A stretch of 35,676 nucleotides of DNA from Alteromonadaceae bacterium (GTDB taxonomy: Bacteria > Pseudomonadota > Gammaproteobacteria > Pseudomonadales > Cellvibrionaceae). Location of the stretch: NCBI GenBank assembly GCA_002746115.1, contig NVXL01000012.1, forward strand, positions 15,109-50,784. Direction: 5' to 3'. Below are positions 8,279 to 16,078 of the stretch, one piece after another. The position numbers and the translations under genes are program-made. The notes under the pieces are model-generated. The model was given only the letters and a program-made list of their open reading frames with translations. It was not told the origin of the DNA and did no database searches. Within the stretch, counting starts at the first letter, position 1, and every line of letters begins with the position of its first letter.

Positions 8279-11200
8279 TCAGCTTGCAGACTTATCGCCA
8301 TCCTTACCTTTACCATCATCAGCCTCAGCACCGTCATCACCAACCTTAAGCTCAACTTTCACAAACGCATACTCCCGCCAAAAACCACCCACATTCAACT
8401 GCTGCCAGCCCCACTTCAACCAGCTCATCAAGGCAAATGCCAGCCACAAAGACCACGCCAACATCGCTAAACGATAAACATACATAGGCAAAGACACCAC
8501 CCATGCCGAGGGTAATTGCGCCTCGCTACGGTCTTGATACCAATTTAAATACTGCCCATTAGACGCGTTGCCCACAATATGCATATCCGGACTAGATAAC
8601 AGCCCAGCCGGAATATTACTCAACAACAGTAACAAGGTAAGCCCGCTAAACATTAGCAACAACACCTGCATCAATTTAAACTGCCGGAGCTTTAATGCTA
8701 TTTTTAGCCGCCCACGTAAACCTACCAAAAAGAAGCCTATAACGATCCCAATGACAATCGCTACATTCGCTGTAAATACGCCAAGGCTTAACAACACCCA
8801 ATGATGAAAGCGCAATGGCGTTAATTCACTTTTACCTAAAAAGAACGCCATCACCAGCATCACCAAAACATAGCCCCAGATTAATACCGCAGGCCCCAAG
8901 GCTGGACCGCCAACAAATAAAGGCCAGCGGTTACGTGGCAACTCAATAGCCAAACGCACATTACTACTCGGTCGCGCTAAATCAATGCTTGGCAACGACG
9001 CAAACCAGGTAATGCCTTCCGCATTGCGCCAATTAACCTGAATCGTTTGCTCGCCAGGATGCACAGGGATTTTAATTAAATTATCGCTATGGCTCACCGA
9101 CTGCGCACGGCCGTCAATATGCAAACTCTCGAACACGGCATTTTCTGGCAAACGCAGGGGGAAATCCTGCCCCTGACTACTACGGATTTTAAATTGCATC
9201 TCACTCGAATTACTGCGCAAACCCAAGGTGTGCTGTAGCTTTACGGAATCAATGGTTAAACTCTCACCGTTCACCGCCTCCGGCCGTGATACCGCAATCG
9301 TCACCCGCTCCCCTGGCCAAGGCTGCCACCGTGGCGAATGCAAAGCGCCATCGGATTTAATCGGCGCAATACCCTCAAGATCCAAATGCCACACTGTCGA
9401 GGCTTGTACCCGCCAATGCTCAGACCAATTAAACTGCAAGGCCGCCACCAATTCAATCGCATCCTGCTTATCTAACACTGAGTCCCAACGCAAGATTTGT
9501 TGATCCGGCGCAAATACCACCGTTACCTCCCCCTTGTCTTGCTCCAACTCCGAAATTGGAGACTCCCCTTTCAACAAGGGTATTTTTAGCGTAAACGCCC
9601 CACGCGCCGGTGCAACACGGTAAACCGTGGTGCTAACACGCCACTCCAAACCCAAATTAATTTGGCGGCTAAGCTGCACAAAAGGCGTAATCGGGTCAGC
9701 GCTAAGCGTATTACTCGCATCATCCCTAAGCGCTTGCGTGCGACGTAATTGCAAGGTTTTTGTTTTAACCTGACCGTCACCCGCCCCGCCTTTTTGCACA
9801 CCCGTTAAGTCCCATCCGTCAACAGAAGACGTGAAATTATGCACTGGCATACCAAAATCAAGCTCAATTAATTCTTTATGCAACCTACCTTGCATTCGAA
9901 TCTGATGCCGACCACGGGATAATTGAATAAACAGCTGCCCGCCACGACCAAGCTTAATTGTTGCCGTTCGACCATTTTGCGTCACAGTATCTGGTAGCCA
10001 GCGCATATGCCACGCAGGCAAGCCAACAGCAATGTCATCTTGCACATCAAAACTGATATTAATATTTAACTTGTCTGGCTCAGCAATCAAATTAACCTGC
10101 TCTATAGTCGCGCAGTCAGGCAAGCAAATTGGCGGCGCAGTTAAACGCTCCTCAAGTTCTTCCAGAATCTCATTATCAATCACCACAGTAGCCTGTGCCT
10201 GATCTGTATAGCCAAACCCTAAGGCCATGCCCACAGGCACGATTAAGCCCAAGACCATACTTTTAGAAGCTAGGTTTTTAAACCCCCGCCCTAAAAATAT
10301 TGCCGCCAACTTAGAGTTAGTCGGTAAAGAACCAAAACCACTGCGCACAATTAACAGCCCAGCGAACAACAAGCCTAAAATAACCGTCAATATATTACCG
10401 ATACGGTTTAACCAAGGGGGCACAAGATATAAATCCAATTGCTCATCTGCAGCCACAGGGCCACTCCAATTTAAACGCACAGAATTCCACTCCCATTGCG
10501 GCAATCCTGGGCCGGTTTGAATAATCGCATTAGGATCGTATTCCCTTTTAGCCGAATTTTGTTTCCGTAGTGCTGGAGGCTCGCGCGACTGCACAAGACG
10601 AGACGCGACCTTCTCCTGTAAATAATCGTCTTCCTCTGAAACAGATTGACGAATACCCGTCACTACCACCTCCTCAACGCTATCAGCAGACATCATTAGC
10701 GGAGCTCGTGCACGCGTATCTTTCTGCGATCGAGACCTTACCGCTTGAGCCCTAACCTCAGTTTCAAAACTCCCATTGTTAGATTCCATCTCACCGCCAC
10801 TGCCAACGGAATAATACGGATGCTCCAATTGCGGGTGAATCGCCTCGCGTACTTGCTGTATCGAGAAAGGTAAAAACAATAACACCAAGGCCAAAAAAGA
10901 CAGCATTTGATAGTAACGCAACCAACGATGTAGCTTTCCATCTGTCACATTTAATAAAGCCACCAATGCTACCAAACTGAGCCAGATAAATACCGGCGCA
11001 TCTGGACGATGATAAAGCAGTACCATTGTCAGCAAGGCCAAAATTCCAGGTAAAATTCCGCATATTTTAAAGCAGGCTACACAAATAATTAGCACCAAAA
11101 AAATATCCCACAAATTCCAACTCGACAGCCACGATCGCTCCACTTGGTCCACACCTGCGCTAGCCAACAAACTCCAACCAGGCGGTAAATGCAGGCGCGC

Positions 11201-12571
11201 AGATACCGAATTAAAATTTTGCTGCCAACCAGAGGCTTGCATGCCAACGTGATAGGGTAATGAACCTAGGCCAAACCGGCTCAGACCTTCCACATCTAAA
11301 CGTTGATCACGCAGCTCCAAGCCCTGGCTATTCCCGTCAGCTGAGCGCGTAATTAATTGTGGTTGATTATTTAAACGCGCACTACCTAGTACGTAATCCG
11401 CATGACTATCTAGACGCCAACTCTGCTTAACCTGGCCAATAATTCGATCGTTAATAGTAAAACCACTGCCATCAAAATCGAGATACATATGCCGCTCTAA
11501 TGCCAAATCATCAGCCTCCGGCGATGGGTCTCCGCGATACAGTAACTTAAAGCCCATCGTTTGTTCTGGCGTTACTCGGTATGCCGGTAAATTGTGCCAA
11601 CTGCGCGGCAGTGAAGTTTGGCTAGGGTCAATACTGCTGACTCCCTCAATTTGCACCGCCCGCAACGCACGCACCGCCTCAAAACTCCAGAACTCCTGCG
11701 CAGGCCACAGCTCACTATTTTTGTTGTAGCTCAACTCATTCAGCTCACCTTTTACCCTCGCTAACATATCGATTTGCCAGCGCCCCGGTTTAACTTGAAT
11801 ACGTAAATCACCATTTTTTTCGATGCGCGCAGGCAGTTCGCTTTTTAAATGCAAGGGTTCAAAGTTATCCAACAAAAACTGCCCTGCCTGAATTTCCCGT
11901 GGCTGGCCACTCACCTCCAGTATCACACGGGTAAGCACCGTGGCAGGGTTAGCATCGTGAACACGACGGAACACATACAGCTTCTCACTGTCGCGCACTT
12001 TCGTGGTTTCGCTTATTTGGTGCTTACGCAGCCAAAGCTGCCCCGCTCTATCAACCTCAGGGTTGGCGACAAGCTGACCATTAAGCGACAATTGAATCAG
12101 GCCTATATTGCCAGGCAGGGGAAGATTACTTGGCATTCGCGCCCAAGGAATAAGGCCGGTAACAGTATGCTTACCAGCAGAGAGGAATACCTCAGGTTTG
12201 GAATTTGAGCCAGCTACGGGTAGCGCAGCCGTTTCGGTTTTTACCCCCTTGCTGCGGCGATAAACCTGTGTAGGCCAATAACGATGGTTACCAGGTAAAC
12301 TAAGCGTAATTGGCGCAAAGGCCTCGACCGTCATACTAAAGCGCAAGCTTTGCTCATCGGCTTGCAGGTTTGTAGCGCTTACCCATACGCAAGTGGTGAC
12401 CTCATCATCGTATAAATAGGGGCACTTTATATGTTCATTATTGTGCAGCACCCAGTCTTTCCAGGGTTTTAGATCATCAGGGATCACATCATCGCTTAGC
12501 GCCGGGCGCTGTGCATGACTAGAGATAGTACAAAAAAACAGCAGCAAAAATAACGCGATACGATGTGGCAC
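8279..12571 (-). CDS. Large multi-pass membrane protein of unknown function with a TonB-box-like motif
   Basis: I do not recognise a named family. The open frame extends to a TTG at 12577, but AGGAG abuts that codon; the in-frame GTG at 12571 has AGGAG six bases upstream and is the better start, giving 1430 residues. Numbering below is from the TTG. An N-terminal signal peptide is followed by a beta-rich exported part (about 25-485), four hydrophobic segments (about 488-590), a charged loop, two more segments (near 735 and 775), a second beta-rich part (about 800-1220), and several C-terminal segments ending in an acidic/lysine-rich tail. The four-segment count places the loop in the periplasm. 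This loop contains EEVVVTGIRQS at about 635-645, the signature found at the plug of TonB-dependent receptors. The gene lies 176 bases after the enoyl reductase gene. A role in export, envelope maintenance or self-protection is only a guess. Confidence 0.85.
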   Translation of the reverse strand: MPHRIALFLLLFFCTISSHAQRPALSDDVIPDDLKPWKDWVLHNNEHIKCPYLYDDEVTTCVWVSATNLQADEQSLRFSMTVEAFAPITLSLPGNHRYWPTQVYRRSKGVKTETAALPVAGSNSKPEVFLSAGKHTVTGLIPWARMPSNLPLPGNIGLIQLSLNGQLVANPEVDRAGQLWLRKHQISETTKVRDSEKLYVFRRVHDANPATVLTRVILEVSGQPREIQAGQFLLDNFEPLHLKSELPARIEKNGDLRIQVKPGRWQIDMLARVKGELNELSYNKNSELWPAQEFWSFEAVRALRAVQIEGVSSIDPSQTSLPRSWHNLPAYRVTPEQTMGFKLLYRGDPSPEADDLALERHMYLDFDGSGFTINDRIIGQVKQSWRLDSHADYVLGSARLNNQPQLITRSADGNSQGLELRDQRLDVEGLSRFGLGSLPYHVGMQASGWQQNFNSVSARLHLPPGWSLLASAGVDQVERSWLSSWNLWDIFLVLIICVACFKICGILPGILALLTMVLLYHRPDAPVFIWLSLVALVALLNVTDGKLHRWLRYYQMLSFLALVLLFLPFSIQQVREAIHPQLEHPYYSVGSGGEMESNNGSFETEVRAQAVRSRSQKDTRARAPLMMSADSVEEVVVTGIRQSVSEEDDYLQEKVASRLVQSREPPALRKQNSAKREYDPNAIIQTGPGLPQWEWNSVRLNWSGPVAADEQLDLYLVPPWLNRIGNILTVILGLLFAGLLIVRSGFGSLPTNSKLAAIFLGRGFKNLASKSMVLGLIVPVGMALGFGYTDQAQATVVIDNEILEELEERLTAPPICLPDCATIEQVNLIAEPDKLNINISFDVQDDIAVGLPAWHMRWLPDTVTQNGRTATIKLGRGGQLFIQLSRGRHQIRMQGRLHKELIELDFGMPVHNFTSSVDGWDLTGVQKGGAGDGQVKTKTLQLRRTQALRDDASNTLSADPITPFVQLSRQINLGLEWRVSTTVYRVAPARGAFTLKIPLLKGESPISELEQDKGEVTVVFAPDQQILRWDSVLDKQDAIELVAALQFNWSEHWRVQASTVWHLDLEGIAPIKSDGALHSPRWQPWPGERVTIAVSRPEAVNGESLTIDSVKLQHTLGLRSNSSEMQFKIRSSQGQDFPLRLPENAVFESLHIDGRAQSVSHSDNLIKIPVHPGEQTIQVNWRNAEGITWFASLPSIDLARPSSNVRLAIELPRNRWPLFVGGPALGPAVLIWGYVLVMLVMAFFLGKSELTPLRFHHWVLLSLGVFTANVAIVIGIVIGFFLVGLRGRLKIALKLRQFKLMQVLLLMFSGLTLLLLLSNIPAGLLSSPDMHIVGNASNGQYLNWYQDRSEAQLPSAWVVSLPMYVYRLAMLAWSLWLAFALMSWLKWGWQQLNVGGFWREYAFVKVELKVGDDGAEADDGKGKDGDKSAS

Positions 12572-12747
12572 ATGCAACTCCTATAGGCGGTGAAACCTTA
12601 AGCTTGCGCTGTGTTTTATAGTTTGTCAATTTTGGTGTTTATGAGGTAGGGCTAGGGCTCAAAGAAACGGAAGACACCGCTTACGATTGAAACCCTAGAC
12701 GACTCATGCGATATTTAACGGTATGGAGTTCCAATATTAATCACACC

Positions 12748-14121
12748 CTAAGTCGCTAGCGAGTCCAACTTATGAAATTTACGTTGCATTAATAATGCCG
12801 CCTCGACCATTAACAATTCCGCGATTCCAGCAACATGCCTATTACGCCAATCCTCAAGCTCCGTCCCTTTCACCCATTGATTAAATGCCCCCAATGCAGG
12901 CCCGGTATGCACTTGAAAGTCCACTGCGCTTTCAACATCCCCCCCTAAAGCCAGTTTGGCCGAGTGAGAAAAATACCATTTAAATATCATCGCCATTTTT
13001 TGTTTTGGCAATCGCTCTGCCTTATCTACTACAGCTTTCCGCCCTGTCGAACAATAATAATCTCGAACCTCAACCCACAGTGTATCAAAGGACCGCTTAA
13101 AGAATTTTTCTTCGAGCTGTTTACGAACGGCATTAGGTAAGTCCTCTAATGAAGAATACTGCCGATACAAGGTCAAAAGTTTATTCGCTCGCGCTGGGAA
13201 CAACACTCCTTTTTTTAACACCTGAACCTTCGCTCCAAGTTCGAACATATCACCCGCCGGGGCATAATCAGTGTCCTGCACGTTAATGCCCTGAAGCATA
13301 TCCTTTACGGCATCACTGGTAGCCGCTTCTACCGTGCATTGATTAACCGAGCCTGTGACCACGAAATCCGCATCCATCATAAAGGCCGCGGCGACGGCAG
13401 TGGGTGTACCAATGCCGCCCGCTAAGCCAACACGAATACGAGAGGCGTAGCCATGCGTTTCCATAAGCTCATCGCGTAAGCTTTGCACCGCTGGTAACAG
13501 TACAGAAGCAACTCCTTGATCGGTATGCCCTCCAGAATCCGCTTCGACACAAATATCGTCGCTAATTGGAATATATTTAGCGAGTTCAGCCTGCTCGGGC
13601 GTGACCTTATTATCCCTTAATAAAGCTTCTACCATTTCTTTTGGTGCTGGCAACATATACTCCGCCGCCACCTCTGGGCGTGACACTTTCGCGATAATGC
13701 GATGGCCACAGACCGTCCTGTTACCCTCACGCCGCAGGCCGCACAAGCGAAAATAGACCAAGGCTGGCGTAACCTGCATAAAGGCTGCCGCTTCAATATT
13801 AGTGACGCCCCGGGCTATATACATCTCAATGCTGAGCATTTCTGCTGCGGGATCGTCTAAATCATTGAGTAGGTTTACGCCAAAGCTTTCATCGTTGCTT
13901 AATTGTTGTTGGATAAAATCAATATCGATTCCAACTTTGCTCAAGGGCACACCGCCAACACCAAGAAAACCCATCACCCCACTCTTGGCCATAGCCACCA
14001 CTAACTCTTTGGATGCGATGCCTCGATACATTGCGCCACTGAGATAAGCATATTTTAGGCCATATTCTTTTTTAAATACATTGCAACCTAAGCGCTTTGC
14101 CCATTCATGATTCTTCTGCAT
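12748..14121 (-). CDS. Stand-alone trans-acting enoyl reductase (PfaD/PksE type, nitronate-monooxygenase fold)
   Basis: This FMN-dependent TIM-barrel protein belongs to the PfaD-like enoyl reductases that reduce ACP-bound enoyl chains in trans for PUFA synthases and trans-AT PKSs. Visible family stretches include YLSGAMYRGIASKELV, MGFLGVGGVP, VEADSGGHTDQG, GLAGGIGTPTAV and ADFVVTGSVNQ, plus the C-terminal helical part. The open frame reaches back to a GTG at 14214, but that extension reads straight through a terminator hairpin (14174-14208). An ATG at 14139 lacks a Shine-Dalgarno, while the ATG at 14121 has AAGG eight bases upstream, so I use 14121 (457 residues, usual for a single-domain enzyme). 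No acyltransferase is fused to it. It most likely acts on the DH-KR module of the first PKS. Confidence 0.93.
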   Translation of the reverse strand: MQKNHEWAKRLGCNVFKKEYGLKYAYLSGAMYRGIASKELVVAMAKSGVMGFLGVGGVPLSKVGIDIDFIQQQLSNDESFGVNLLNDLDDPAAEMLSIEMYIARGVTNIEAAAFMQVTPALVYFRLCGLRREGNRTVCGHRIIAKVSRPEVAAEYMLPAPKEMVEALLRDNKVTPEQAELAKYIPISDDICVEADSGGHTDQGVASVLLPAVQSLRDELMETHGYASRIRVGLAGGIGTPTAVAAAFMMDADFVVTGSVNQCTVEAATSDAVKDMLQGINVQDTDYAPAGDMFELGAKVQVLKKGVLFPARANKLLTLYRQYSSLEDLPNAVRKQLEEKFFKRSFDTLWVEVRDYYCSTGRKAVVDKAERLPKQKMAMIFKWYFSHSAKLALGGDVESAVDFQVHTGPALGAFNQWVKGTELEDWRNRHVAGIAELLMVEAALLMQRKFHKLDSLAT

Positions 14122-14173
14122 CACTACTACCTTATTCATAAAACACAAACGATTTAACAAAACACAGACAATA

Positions 14174-14208
14174 ATAAAAAAATATGCGGGCGCACCCGCC
14201 CGAATATT
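14174..14208 (-). terminator. Rho-independent terminator after the FG-GAP protein gene
   Basis: CGGGCG (14187-14192) and CGCCCG (14197-14202) pair around a four-base loop. An outer AATAT/ATATT pairing (14181-14185 with 14204-14208) extends the stem past one mismatch. On the minus strand the stem runs into seven T residues (14182-14176). It lies 36 bases past the FG-GAP stop codon and ends the PKS-PKS-FG-GAP transcription unit. Confidence 0.8.
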
Positions 14209-14243
14209 TTTCACTATTAAAACCTTAACAGTTTAATAAACTC

Positions 14244-16013
14244 CTAACGTTTCGAGCACCATTTTTTTGCGCGTTTTTTGTTTTTCACGGAATAACCTTC
14301 GCCCTCAGTCAGAGTATAAACTTTATCAGCGCTGCGGTAACCCGAGCGGAAAAACTCGCTTTTTCCTGAAGGCCAATCTACCTTCACCTGACGAATACCA
14401 CGCCGCTTGCCTAAACCAAAATGTATACGCTTAGTATCCGAAGAAGCAAAACTACTACCCGCGTAGACTTCTTGTGTTTGACAACCGTGTCCTGATTTAA
14501 TGGTCACACGTGCGCCCACAGCAGAAGCATTACTCTCGACACCTTTCAAATCAAAATCAATCCAATGGTTTTTATTGCCATTATTCAACATCACCAATGG
14601 CTCACCAACAGCCAAGGGTGGCAACTGCTCACGTAACACAACAATATCTTGAAAACCATCATTATTCAGATCACCAAACGCGACGCCGGAGGGGAAATCA
14701 TTCTCCATATCAAAACCAATATCTTCACCATCAGTTTTCACTTCGGTAAAGGTATTTGGCTTAAAATAATCTTTGTTGTCACTCAAAAATAAACGCCCTG
14801 GATTACCTGCGCCAGGCCCCACAATTGATAGTGGTGGTAGCGCAAACGATCCCGCCAAAAAAATATCGGCAAAGCCATCATTGTCAAAATCAGTCACTGA
14901 AGAACCCCAACCAAATTCCAAATTAGCAACTCCTGCCTCACTTGCAATATTGGTAAACGTACCGTCGCCATTATTTTTGAACAAACCATGCGGGTTGTCG
15001 AAAGGGAAAGGGAAAGCGCCAACATCTTTACCAAAATTGGTCGAGAAAAGATCGATATGACCATCGTTATTAAAGTCCCCGAAGCTTAGAGACATCCACA
15101 AGCCAAGCTCATCCCCCATACCCGACACCTTAGTAACGTCGGTAAATTTAAGGTCACCATCATTGCGGTAAATAGACACAGGCGTTAACACGGGTAAAAA
15201 GCCTAAACCACCCGGTGCAGGCTCGACCAAACCACAGCTGCCAACAAACAAGTCTGAATCACCATCGGCATCATAATCAGAGAATGCGGTAACGCAAGCG
15301 CCTAAGTCACCAGCTAAACCGGCCTCTTCGCCGATTTCAGTGAAAGTTAAATCGCCGTTATTATGGAACAATTTTCCATTCGCATCCGGCAACACGCCGC
15401 CAGGGTTGGTCATATAAATATCTAAATAACCATCACCATCAATATCGGCCATCGCAGCACTAATCACAGCACGAAGCGGCAAGGCTTGGCCATTCTCATC
15501 GGCAATGGTAATGCCCGCCGCTAAGGTAATATTCTTAAAGGTGCCGTCACCTTGGTTATGGTACAGCACGGGGGCTGAGGCAAGTGCCGGAGCCATAATG
15601 CCAGGTCGCCCAACGAGAAAGAGATCGGTAAAACCATCGTTATCAACATCCCCTGCCACTACACCCGAACTACCTTTCCCATAAGCAACGCCCGCGCTAG
15701 CGGTCACATCGGTAAATGTACCGTCGCCATTATTACGGTACAGTCCATTATCAAATCCGGCGCCATTACTAAAATAAATATCGAGATTACCGTCGTTATT
15801 ATAATCAAATAGCGCTATACCGCCAATACCTTGCATGCCTGAAGGACCGTAACCCCCTGGAAGATTTTGCCGAACAAAATCAAATTGCTCCGATATATCA
15901 GTAAAAGACAGATCTTTTGGTTTACTGGTATAACCATACCCTTTTGCACATACAGTCGCGACACCGAGACATAAAGGGGCAATCGAAAATACACCCATCA
16001 TAAATTTTAACAT
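14244..16013 (-). CDS. Exported FG-GAP/VCBS repeat protein with C-terminal ASPIC/UnbV domain (CRTAC1-like)
   Basis: The 589-residue protein starts at ATG 16013, with AGAGG about 11 bases upstream. A signal peptide (MLKFMMGVFSIAPLCLG..., cleavage near VCAKG) predicts export. At least seven calcium-loop-like motifs recur at blade spacing: DYNNDGNLD, DVDNDGFTD, DIDGDGYLD, DYDADGDSD, DFNNDGHID, DFDNDGFAD and DLNNDGFQD, consistent with a seven-bladed beta-propeller. The C-terminal part (about 490-570), with NHWIDFDLKG, GARVTIKSG, SSFASSD, IHFGLG and VDWPSGK, is the ASPIC/UnbV domain, whose name derives partly from an enediyne cluster gene. It lies 65 bases after the second PKS and before the terminator, so it is co-transcribed with the PKS genes. 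A late tailoring or binding role outside the cytoplasm is inference; no catalytic residue can be assigned. Confidence 0.92.
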   Translation of the reverse strand: MLKFMMGVFSIAPLCLGVATVCAKGYGYTSKPKDLSFTDISEQFDFVRQNLPGGYGPSGMQGIGGIALFDYNNDGNLDIYFSNGAGFDNGLYRNNGDGTFTDVTASAGVAYGKGSSGVVAGDVDNDGFTDLFLVGRPGIMAPALASAPVLYHNQGDGTFKNITLAAGITIADENGQALPLRAVISAAMADIDGDGYLDIYMTNPGGVLPDANGKLFHNNGDLTFTEIGEEAGLAGDLGACVTAFSDYDADGDSDLFVGSCGLVEPAPGGLGFLPVLTPVSIYRNDGDLKFTDVTKVSGMGDELGLWMSLSFGDFNNDGHIDLFSTNFGKDVGAFPFPFDNPHGLFKNNGDGTFTNIASEAGVANLEFGWGSSVTDFDNDGFADIFLAGSFALPPLSIVGPGAGNPGRLFLSDNKDYFKPNTFTEVKTDGEDIGFDMENDFPSGVAFGDLNNDGFQDIVVLREQLPPLAVGEPLVMLNNGNKNHWIDFDLKGVESNASAVGARVTIKSGHGCQTQEVYAGSSFASSDTKRIHFGLGKRRGIRQVKVDWPSGKSEFFRSGYRSADKVYTLTEGEGYSVKNKKRAKKWCSKR

Positions 16014-16078
16014 GTTGCTATCAACCTCTTAATTTGTATTATTACTTACATTTTTATTAACCATATACACGCTGTGTA

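Noticed and set aside
11849-12208. 119-codon plus-strand frame inside the membrane-protein gene
   Set aside because: It lies entirely antisense to a long, convincing gene and has no family features, as do the other plus-strand frames across the PKS genes.
8279-12571. Calling the large membrane protein a TonB-dependent receptor because of EEVVVTGIR
   Set aside because: The motif is mid-protein in a loop between transmembrane segments and there is no C-terminal beta-barrel; the rest of the protein is helical membrane segments and exported beta-rich parts.
12624-12629. TTGACA on the minus strand upstream of the membrane-protein gene
   Set aside because: The sequence 17 bases downstream (CAAGCT) is not a -10 match, and TATAAA is only three bases away, so no proper promoter is formed.
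14140-14214. Hydrophobic N-terminal extension of the enoyl reductase that resembles a signal peptide
   Set aside because: It is encoded across a terminator hairpin and T-tract, and a cytoplasmic ACP-dependent enzyme should not be exported; a downstream ATG with a better binding site exists.
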